Shown: positions 44,271 to 53,559 of the stretch, piece by piece
Layout of the letters: each line of letters begins with the position of its first letter
How positions within the stretch are numbered: position 1 is the stretch's first letter
Origin: Poa pratensis
Taxonomy: Eukaryota > Streptophyta > Magnoliopsida > Poales > Poaceae
Direction: 5' to 3'
Assembly (NCBI GenBank): GCA_947311845.1
Contig: CAMZMU010000035.1
Coordinates: forward strand, 3,308,532 to 3,372,531
DNA length: 64,000 nucleotides
Notes under the pieces: generated by a model
Database searches by the model: none
Told to the model about the DNA's origin: nothing
Seen by the model: only the letters and a program-made list of their open reading frames with translations
Made by a program: the position numbers and the translations under genes

Positions 44271-45627
44271 CCCGCTACCATTCGTTGACAATAAACAAAC
44301 ACCTCTCAAAAATAGATACTCCTCCACGGTATGTGATTGATGGAAGGCACTCGAGGATTCGGTTAGCCATGGCTTGTGTTAGCAAGGTTGGGAGGAGTAT
44401 CAAATATTTTATGCAATCTCTATATTCTTTCAAAAACCTAAAAGCTCTAGCACATGACTTAATCCCTGCTTCCCTCTGCGAAGGGCCATTCTTTTACTTT
44501 TATGTTGAGTCAGTTTTCCTATTCTTTCTGTCTTCCACAAGCAAACACTAGTGTCAACTTTGTTACAACATGCGTTATATGCTACGTATTGGACTTGTTA
44601 TACTACTTTGTGTTGACGATATCCATGAGATAAATATGTTGAAAGTTTAAGCAAATGCTGAAACTTAATTCTTCCTTTGTGTTGACTAAAAACCTTTTAT
44701 TAGAAACTATTGCTTTATGAGTTAACACTTATGCAAAACTGTTTGATGCTTGTCTTGAAAGTACTATTCATGAAAACATTTAGCTTGTGTGATTCATTGT
44801 TTACTCATTATCTATTTGGTAGCAAATTATAGACCATTGACTTGGATCACTTCATTCATTTACATGTGCCTTGCAATATTATATGATCAAGATTATGATG
44901 GTAGCATGTCACCTCAAAAATTATTTTGTTTTTATCATTTGCCTACTCGAGGACGAGCAGGAACTAAGCTTGGGGATGCTGATACGTCTCAAACGTATCT
45001 ATAATTTCTGATGTCCCATGCTTGTTTTATACCAATTGCTACATGTTTTCCATCTACTTTATGTCACTTTTATACATTTTTTGGGACTAACCTATTAAAC
45101 AAAAGATGCCGAAGTGCCAGTTCTTGTTTTCTGCTGTTTTTGTATTCCAGAAAAGCTAGTCTGGAAATATTCTCGGAATTGGACGAAATTTCACGGGGGA
45201 TGCTATTTTACCAGAACACACCTGAATGACCAAAGGAGCAACAGAGGAGAGCCACCAGGAGGCCACACGCCACCAGGGCACGGGCCCCACCTCTGCCGCG
45301 CCCTGGGGTGGTGTGGGCCCCTCGAGGGTCGCCAGCCGCCGCCCTTTCGCCTACTTAATCCCCCCGATGCAAAAACCCTAAGTGCCTGAGCCATTATCCA
45401 CGAAAAGTTCCAGAGACGCCGCCGCCGTCAACCCTAGCTCAGGAGGGTCCAGAACCTCTTCCCGACACCCTGCTGGAGAGGGGAATCGTCACCGGAGGCT
45501 TCTACATCGCCATGCCTGCCTCCGGAGTGATGCGTGAGCAGTTCATCCTTGGACTACGGGTCCATAGCAGTAGCTAGATGGTTGTCTCTCCAATTTGTGC
45601 CATCATGTTTAGATCTTGTGAGCTGCC
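44271..45627 (+). repeat. Duplicated A2 segment, first copy (internal 3' end plus partial 3' LTR)
   Basis: Internal sequence to the polypurine tract (about 44947-44979), then LTR bases from TGATACG at 44980 up to gctgcc at 45627, where CACTA copy 2 starts. It is nearly identical to 48697-50055. The LTR is cut at exactly the base where copy 3 inserted, which shows that it is one half of a tandem duplication. Confidence 0.9.
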
Positions 45628-45982
45628 CACTAGTACAGAACGACACATCCGATACCCCTCTATGGAAACGGCACGAGTTAGGCGACGGAGAATTGCGCTT
45701 TCCGCGTGAGAAAACCCGCCACGCCAGGCAAGCTGGCCCGCGTCGCGCCTTCATAGGCAACGGTCGCGAATTATTAACCGTTGCCGATATGTTGGTAACG
45801 GAGTATCTTTCGACTCCGTGTGCGATATGTTCTTCAATGGCATCGGACATTTGTATACAACCGTTGGCGAGGTTGCGTATATAAAATTCCTTTTTTAGCA
45901 CTATCTTGGATATTATAAAAGACTGTCGATTTGCCCTTGTTCCTCCGCTTCAGCTTGTTTTTACTCCGCACTCGTGTCCTCG

Positions 45983-46617
45983 ATGGCCAAGAGCATGAGC
46001 TCGTCGGGGAGATCGAATGCGTCCTCCTCCTGCACCGCCGGGGCGGGGTCAGATCTGCCGCTTGTGAAGTGCGTTTGCTGCCGCTGTCGAAACGCGATTC
46101 GTCGAGTGTCGCGTTCGGATCTGAACCCAGGCCGGATCTACTTCAAGTGTCCAAATCACAGGGTTAGTTCGACGCTTCGACCAGTTTTGATTGATTCTAT
46201 TCTATGTGTGATGCTGATTTGCCTCTGGATTCGATTTACCATTTGGCAGGGGAGGGGCGAAGAGTATTCTGGGAGCTGTGATTATTTTTTTGGATTAAAG
46301 ATTATGTTGAGATGCTGCTTGCTAATGGCGTCGAAGTGGAAGCTGCAGAGCTGGAAAATGTAGCCTTGATAGTCAAGAAGGCGAACATGGAGATGAAGCC
46401 GCACACTATAGCAGCTCTAGCTGGTTTGGCATGGAGCCCAACAAACACTTCGACTAAATCTGACCATGTTGTTACTGTGCGCAAGGAGCGGCATAAAGGC
46501 ACAGAAATAGCTCAGTTAAATGTTCATTTGAGCATTGCTAGAATGATTTTGTTTGTTTGTGTGCTGCTGTTAGGTGTGAACTTGTATGCAGCAATGAAAA
46601 TCAGTAGAATGTATTAG
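45983..46617 (+). pseudogene. GRF-type zinc-finger gene in CACTA copy 2 (frameshifted)
   Basis: Exon 1 45983-46162 and exon 2 46250-46617, with the same intron as copy 1. The finger reads KCVCCRCRNAIRRVS ... GRIYFKCPNHR and SGSCDYFF. The T run near 46290 has seven T and breaks the frame before the aromatic end of the finger. The C-terminal hydrophobic tail (MILFVCVLLLGVNLYAAM) is preserved downstream in the other frame. Confidence 0.75.
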
Positions 46618-46975
46618 GTTCGTATGCAACTATGCAAATCAGTACAATGTATTAGGTTCGTATGCACTTTGAAAATCAGTAGAATGTATTATGTTCGTAT
46701 GCAGCTATGCAAATCAGTACAATGTATTAGGTTCGTATGCACTTTGAAAATCAGTAGAATGTATTATGTTCGTATGTAGCTACGGAAATCAGTAGCACAT
46801 AGTAGTTGTGAACTTGTATCCAATGGAAACGGTTATATAAAATGTCCGTTGCCAATTGGGTGCTTATAAATGTACTGGCGAAGCAAGCCCCATCAGTCTC
46901 ATTCTCAATCCCTCACTGTCCATCTTTCAACCCTAGGCGCCGCACATTGTAGCTTTTTACTCTCCTCACTCTCTC

Positions 46976-47632
46976 ATGGCTTCCTCTGCCGGCGCTTCTA
47001 GATCTCGCCATCGCAGCCGCGGCTCTAGCGGCCGCACCGATCTAGCTGCATCTGTTCGTGATAGGGCAGATCTGGAGGCGGCTGTGATGCGGCAGGTGTG
47101 GGAGCGCGTCAGGCTGATCACCTCCGGTGATGCCCCGCGTCCACTGGGCCACGCAGAGCTGGATCAGATCATTCATCGGGTGGTGATGTAGCAGTTGTGG
47201 CGGATCCGCCGTCAACGGAGGCCGATCTGGAGGCCGCCGTCGACGGAGGAGGAGGTGGCCGATCTGGAGGCGACGTCCCCGGTGGAGGAGGTGGCGTCCA
47301 CGGTGGAGGAGGTGGCCGATGTGGAGGCGCTGTCCACGGAGGAGGAGGTGGCCGATCTGGAGGCGCCGTCCACGGTGGAGGAGGTGGCCGATCTGGAGGC
47401 GCCGTCCACGGAGGAGGAGGTGGCCGATCTGGAGGCGCCGTCCACGGTGGAGGAGGTGGCCGATCTCGAGGCGCCGTCCACGGAGGAGGAGGTGGCCGAT
47501 CTCGAGGCGCCGTCCACGGAGAAGAAAATACGAGGTCTAAATCGCTCAGCTCATGAACTAGTTCATCAATTGGTTTTATATAGAACTTGTCTAGTATATA
47601 GAACTTGTCTAGTATATAGAAAACTCGTCTAG
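46976..47632 (+). pseudogene. Acidic tandem-repeat frame in CACTA copy 2 (stop at codon 72)
   Basis: It matches the frame at 42547, including the TAG (47189-47191) and the same number of 12-residue repeats. The N-terminal part carries copy 3 variants, so the crossover point lies close to or within this frame. Confidence 0.6.
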
Positions 47633-48696
47633 TATCTTGCACTTTATTGTTTCTGTCTAGTTTTCTAGTCTAGCATAGAAAACTTGTCTAGTATATAGAA
47701 ATACTTGTCTAGTATCTTGCACTATTTTAAAGTCTAGTAGGGTGAATTAATTTCAACTCTTTGTAGTACTACCGATGATGAATAGATCCAGTCACAACTT
47801 TTTGTCAATGTGCTAATCCTCATTATTGTTTTGTGTAGCTAGTGTATGAAGTAATAGTATTTCGGCGACACTGTATAAAAAATGGTGAGGCTCTTGAAGG
47901 AAACATCACCTTCAAGTTATGCCTCCAAATCGTTTGATCGGACTGCAAGCACACGGATATAGGCGCTTAAAGGTGTGAACTGTTTTCACATTAAATTATA
48001 TCTATGTCATGTAGCATCATATTTTGGCTCTTCTCTAACTATCAATCCATGTATTTTTATCCAGAAGCACCAAGCTGATCCGAACAAACTTTAAATGAGC
48101 TACTTATAAAGTGGGATCATATCCGTGAACCGTCGCTGTTGTGACGTTATTATATTTCGGCGACACCGTCCAAGATGGAGCAAGCCTCAGTACGAAGAAT
48201 TTGGCAATTTGGCTTGGTGTAGTTTCTATTTTTTCAGTTTCTCCGGCTATTTTGTGGATGTGTGTTTAGGGAGCAAGCCTTAGCTGCAGTTTAGGGAGGC
48301 ATGAGAATGATAGAATTAGCGAAGCATGTGTAACTCATCTTTTGATGCTATGTAATGGTGACAATTGTTATATAAGTTATGAACGGTTTTGCTAGCAACT
48401 TTGTGCTTCTGCTGTGATATTTTGAATGTCAATTGGCAACTGTATTGCTGCTGTAGGCTTATGAAAAAACCTCAATGCAAACGAGCAAAACAGAATCTCC
48501 GTTTCTGATGTCCAGATACATCGGCAACGGAGACTGGATGGCAACCGTAGCCAAAATCAAGCCTCATCGGTGACGGTTTTTCGTGTCCGTTGCCGATGAG
48601 AACCTTCACATCAGTGACAGGGTCGTGGACACGGACCCTTTCTCCGTTGCCGAAGGGGTTTTTGGCCCGTTTCCGATGTGTCCTATTGTACTAGTG

Positions 48697-50055
48697 TCAC
48701 CCGCTACCATTCGTTGACAATAAACAAACACCTCTCAAAAATAGATACTCCTCCACGGTATGTGATTGATGGAAGGCACCGAGGATTCGGTTAGCCATGG
48801 CTTGTGTTAGCAAGGTTGGGAGGAGTATCAAATATTTTATGCAATCTCTATATTCTTTCAAAAACCTAAAAGCTCTAGCACATGACTTAATCCCTGCTTC
48901 CCTCTGCGAAGGGCCATTCTTTTAATTTTATGTTGAGTCAGTTTTCCTATTCTTTCTGTCTTCCACAAGCAAACACTAGTGTCAACTTTGTTACAACATG
49001 CGTTATATGCTACGTATTGGACTTGTTATACTACTTTGTGTTGACGATATCCATGAGATAAATATGTTGAAAGTTTAAGCAAATGCTGAAACTTAATTCT
49101 TCCTTTGTGTTGACTAAAAACCTTTTATTAGAAACTATTGCTTTATGAGTTAACACTTATGCAAAACTGTTTGATGCTTGTCTTGAAAGTACTATTCATG
49201 AAAACATTTAGCTTGTGTGATTCATTGTTTACTCATTATCTATTTGGTAGCAAATTATAGACCATTGACTTGGATCACTTCATTCATTTACATGTGCCTT
49301 GCAATATTATATGATCAAGATTATGATGGTAGCATGTCACCTCAAAAATTATTTTGTTTTTATCATTTGCCTACTCGAGGACGAGCAGGAACTAAGCTTG
49401 GGGATGCTGATACGTCTCAAACGTATCTATAATTTCTGATGTCCCATGCTTGTTTTATACCAATTGCTACATGTTTTCCATCTACTTTATGTCACTTTTA
49501 TACATTTTTTGGGACTAACCTATTAAACAAAAGATGCTGAAGTGCCAGTTCTTGTTTTCTGCTGTTTTTGTATTCCAGAAAAGCTAGTCTGGAAATATTC
49601 TCGGAATTGGACGAAATTTCACGGGGGATGCTATTTTACCAGAACACACCTGAATGACCAAAGGAGCAACAGAGGAGAGCCACCAGGAGGCCACACGCCA
49701 CCAGGGCATGGGCCCCACCTCTGCCGCGCCCTGGGGTGGTGTGGGCCCCTCGAGGGTCGCCAGCCGCCGCCCTTTCGCCTACTTAATCCCCCCGATGCAA
49801 AAACCCTAAGTGCCTGAGCCATTATCCACGAAAAGTTCCAGAGACGCCGCCGCCGTCAACCCTAGCTCAGGAGGGTCCAGAACCTCTTCCCGACACCCTG
49901 CTGGAGAGGGGAATCGTCACCGGAGGCTTCTACATCGCCATGCCTGCCTCCGGAGTGATGCGTGAGCAGTTCATCCTTGGACTACGGGTCCATAGCAGTA
50001 GCTAGATGGTTGTCTCTCCAATTTGTGCCATCATGTTTAGATCTTGTGAGCTGCC
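48697..50055 (+). repeat. Duplicated A2 segment, second copy
   Basis: Near-identical to 44268-45627, with only scattered single-base differences (for example gatgccgaag versus gatgctgaag, and ggcacggg versus ggcatggg). It includes the polypurine tract and the true start of the A2 3' LTR at 49408. Confidence 0.9.
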
Positions 50056-50410
50056 CACTAGTACAGAACGACACATCCGATACCCCTCTATGGAAACGGC
50101 ACGAGTTAGGCGACGGAGAATTGCGCTTTCCGCGTGAGAAAACCCGCCACGCCAGGCAAGCTGGCCCGCGTCGCGCCTTCATAGGCAACGGTCGCGAATT
50201 ATTAACCGTTGCCGATATGTTGGTAACGGAGTATCTTTCGACTCCGTGTGCGATATGTTCTTCAATGGCATCGGACATTTGTATACAACCGTTGGCGAGG
50301 TTGCGTATATAAAATTCCTTTTTTAGCACTATCTTGGATATTATAAAAGACTGTCGATTTGCCCTTGTTCCTCCGCTTCAGCTTGTTTTTACTCCGCACT
50401 CGTGTCCTCG

Positions 50411-51046
50411 ATGGCCAAGAGCATGAGCTCGTCGGGGAGATCGAATGCGTCCTCCTCCTGCACCGCCGGGGCGGGGTCAGATCTGCCGCTTGTGAAGTGC
50501 GTTTGCTGCCGCTGTCGAAACGCGATTCGTCGAGTGTCGCGTTCGGATCTGAACCCAGGCCGGATCTACTTCAAGTGTCCAAATCACAGGGTTAGTTCGA
50601 CGCTTCGACCAGTTTTGATTGATTCTATTCTATGTGTGATGCTGATTTGCCTCTGGATTCGATTTACCATTTGGCAGGGGAGGGGCGAAGAGTATTCTGG
50701 GAGCTGTGATTATTTTTTTTGGATTAAAGATTATGTTGAGATGCTGCTTGCTAATGGCGTCGAAGTGGAAGCTGCAGAGCTGGAAAATGTAGCCTTGATA
50801 GTCAAGAAGGCGAACATGGAGATGAAGCCGCACACTATAGCAGCTCTAGCTGGTTTGGCATGGAGCCCAACAAACACTTCGACTAAATCTGACCATGTTG
50901 TTACTGTGCGCAAGGAGCGGCATAAAGGCACAGAAATAGCTCAGTTAAATGTTCATTTGAGCATTGCTAGAATGATTTTGTTTGTTTGTGTGCTGCTGTT
51001 AGGTGTGAACTTGTATGCAGCAATGAAAATCAGTAGAATGTATTAG
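50411..51046 (+). CDS. GRF-type zinc-finger protein with C-terminal hydrophobic tail (CACTA cargo)
   Basis: ATG at 50411. Exon 1 to 50590, an intron with GTTAGT donor and TTTGGCAG acceptor, and exon 2 from 50678 to the stop at 51046 give about 181 residues. The Ser-rich N-terminus is followed by the GRF finger: KCVCC, CRNAIRRVS, PGRIYFKCPNH, then SGSCDYFFWIKDYVEMLL with the aromatic end that defines this finger. Eight T near 50715 keep the frame open. After an acidic helical stretch comes a membrane-type segment (ARMILFVCVLLLGVNLYAAM) close to the C-terminus, suggesting a tail-anchored protein. GRF fingers bind single-stranded or structured nucleic acid in known enzymes, but here there is no enzyme domain. 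A TATA box (tatataaaa) lies about 105 bases upstream. Function is unknown; it may help or regulate the transposon, or be captured host sequence. Confidence 0.7.
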   Translation: MAKSMSSSGRSNASSSCTAGAGSDLPLVKCVCCRCRNAIRRVSRSDLNPGRIYFKCPNHRVSSTLRPVLIDSILCVMLICLWIRFTIWQGRGEEYSGSCDYFFWIKDYVEMLLANGVEVEAAELENVALIVKKANMEMKPHTIAALAGLAWSPTNTSTKSDHVVTVRKERHKGTEIAQLNVHLSIARMILFVCVLLLGVNLYAAMKISRMY

Positions 51047-51404
51047 GTTCGTATGCAACTATGCAAATCAATACAATGTATTAGGTTCGTATGCACTTTG
51101 AAAATCAGTAGAATGTATTATGTTCGTATGCAGCTATGCAAATCAGTACAATGTATTAGGTTCGTATGCACTTTGAAAATCAGTAGAATGTATTATGTTC
51201 GTATGTAGCTACGGAAATCAGTAGCACATAATAGTTGTGAACTTGTATCCAATGGAAACGGTTATATAAAATGTCCATTGCCAATTGGGTGCTTATAAAT
51301 GTACTGGCGAAGCAAGCCCCATCAGTCTCATTCTCAATCCCTCACTGTCCATCTTTCAACCCTAGGCGCCGCACATTGTAGCTTTTTACTCTCCTCACTC
51401 TCTC

Positions 51405-51890
51405 ATGGCTTCCTCTGCCGGCGCTTCTAGATCTCGCCATCGCAGCCGCGGCTCTAGCGGCCGCGCCGATCTAGCTGCATCTGTTCGTGATAGGGCAGAT
51501 CTGGAGGCGGCTGTGATGCGGCAGGTGTGGGAGCGCGTCAGGCTGATCACCTCCGGTGATGCCCCGCGTCCACTGGGCCACGCAGAGCTGGATCAGATCA
51601 TTCATCGGGTGGTGATGCAGCAGTTGTGGCGGATCCGCCGTCAACGGAGGCCGATCTGGAGGCCGCCGTCGACGGAGGAGGAGGTGGCCGATCTCGAGGC
51701 GACGTCCCCGGTGGAGGAGGTGGTGTCCACGGTGGAGGAGGTGGCCGATGTGGAGGCGCCGTCCACGGAGGAGGAGATGGCCGATCTGGAGGCGCTGTCC
51801 GCGGTGGAGGAGGTGGCCGATCTGGAGGCGCCGTCCACGGAGGAGGAGGTGGCCGATCTGGAGGCGCCGTCCACGGTTGATAGCCCTTAA
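51405..51890 (+). pseudogene. Acidic tandem-repeat protein frame of CACTA copy 3, cut by a solo LTR
   Basis: Open from 51405 through the position where copies 1 and 2 have TAG (here CAG), into the 12-residue acidic repeats (EEEVADLEAPST). The LTR enters at 51878 and supplies a stop a few codons later. The remaining repeats and the RSAHELVHQL-type C-terminus resume at 53560, with one G missing (cgatctgaggcg). The original product would be around 215 residues. No known family. Confidence 0.6.
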
Positions 51891-53559
51891 ATGGCGTAGG
51901 TTGAGACCCCAATAGCAGAGTGTGTAGTACGGGAAAGACTTGTTTTCCCCACGAACGTGACTCGAGGGTTTATATCGAACTCTCGGGGAATCAGTAGTGG
52001 AAGCTTTACCTCCTTATCCTTCCCTTGGAAACCTGCAAACAAAGATAAATTGTTTTGTGCCCTCAACCTCACCAAGTGGTTGTCAAGCACAAGGTGTGAG
52101 AATGATAAAACAAAACAATAAATAAATATGCAAGGATGATGGAAACAATGATAAATGATATTTTTGGGTTTTATATGATGTATGCAAGATGCAAAAGTAT
52201 TTTTGTATTTTCGGATTTAATTATGGCTGAAAATGAAAAGTGGATGAAAGTTGTTGGAAAGGTGTTTCTTATGATTAAAAATGGACCGGGGTTCATGGTT
52301 TCACAAATGCACTCTCTCTTTAATGATGTGGTGGACAATGGAACACAAAAGTTAACATACGAGATTGCAACAAAGTTTTATGACAAGTTATAATCATATG
52401 GGCATCACGTCCTAACATAGAGATCTTTTGGTTATTAATCTCTCTTATACTCCACTAAGTTGCGAACTAAATCATAACACCTTAGTATTAAGATAAATCA
52501 GAGCATAGCAATAAGTTTCATGACATGAAATTGAAATAAGAACATGCTAGATCTAGTCATGGAGAAGTGGCAATGGTCACACCCACATCTCCGGTAGCAA
52601 GGTATTTCTTTTTATCCCTAGTGAGGCAACAAAGTAAGGTAAAACACCCAAGTGGATCGCGGAACTTTCTCTCACGTTCACCGCACTAGCCACCCCCCGT
52701 TACTCCATCTAATGCACACGTTCCCCCTCACACGCTCTCATAAACATGCTTGATCAAAACAAGTAAACATGAACGGGGTACATACTATGCATCTACTTTC
52801 ATAACTGAAGTAAAACAATTGCAATCTCACACATATATTAACTCATAAAGATCCACCACAAAGGTATTATATAGATGGCCGTAATCATGTTCGGCAGCTC
52901 ATACGGTGCTAATTAGTGAAGCACAAGAGAGAGAGATACATAAGTTACTTCCACAAACCCATAGTCCAGGGGTGGACTACTCCCTCTTCATCATGGAGTC
53001 GATGGAGATGTCGTTGGAGGAGGTGGAGACCTCTCCGGCAGCGCCCCGCCGGAGTTTTCCCCCTCCAATCTGCAGCTCCTGATCTCTGTTTCATGGTTTC
53101 TGTGTTTCTGCGGCGCTCCCCTCCGAGGAGCCTCGGGGACTATTTTTATAGTCGGCTTTAGGTCAAGACGAAGCTTCTGGAAGAAAGATCGACGGCAACG
53201 GAGCCACGAGGGCCAAGTTGGTGGGTCCCACGCGGCCTGGTACTGTGGCTGCGTGGGCCACCCTCTTTTGGTCCTCGGACCTCCGTTTGTTTGCTTCCTT
53301 CGCTCCCAGGTCTTCTTCCTTCCAAATATTGATGCTCCTAAAATTGCAAGTCATTTGGACGTCGTTTGGGTCACTGAAACATCAAAATATAGAAAATAGG
53401 GTTTTCTGCCTGCGCAGGGTTAATTCCAGAAAAATAGGGGAACTTGTGAATTATTCCCAAAATCATTATAAATCAATGATATAACCCTTATATGATGCAA
53501 ATATGATGGGAATATGAATAAAATAATGCAAAGTTCATGTATGCATTTTACATGCATCA
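51878..53559 (-). mobile_element. Solo LTR within CACTA copy 3
   Basis: 1,682 bp bounded by TGATAGCCC and ACATGCATCA, with a perfect 5-bp target duplication ACGGT (51873-51877, 53560-53564). There is no internal region, so it is the product of LTR-LTR recombination. Its last 450 bp or so are almost identical to the ends of the LTRs at 19488 and 27813, while the first half differs. It is therefore a related but distinct subfamily in the same relative orientation. Short frames inside it are not supported as genes. Confidence 0.88.

Larger units (their letters stand above)
45628..48696 (+). mobile_element. CACTA element copy 2 (recombinant)
   Basis: Same termini as copy 1, but with unequal flanks: GCC on the left (as copy 3) and TCA on the right (as copy 1). 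The left part shares copy 3 variants (cacactatagcagc, agctgcatctgttc, gagcgcgtcagg). The right part shares copy 1 variants (gtgatgtagcag, gatcggactgc, gtcctattgtactagtg). It is therefore a hybrid formed by crossover between the two original insertions, not an independent insertion. Confidence 0.9.

Noticed and set aside
45628..48696. An independent third CACTA insertion
   Set aside because: The flanking triplets do not match (GCC and TCA) and variants are mixed, so it is a recombinant product.
35000..50312. Repeated frames in A1/A2 LTRs (for example 36295, 45114, 45534, 49542, 49962)
   Set aside because: They are LTR sequence or cross LTR-CACTA junctions. Recurrence is due to duplication of the element, not to conserved coding.
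52136..52393. 85-codon frame in the solo LTR
   Set aside because: LTR sequence with no domain; chance frame.
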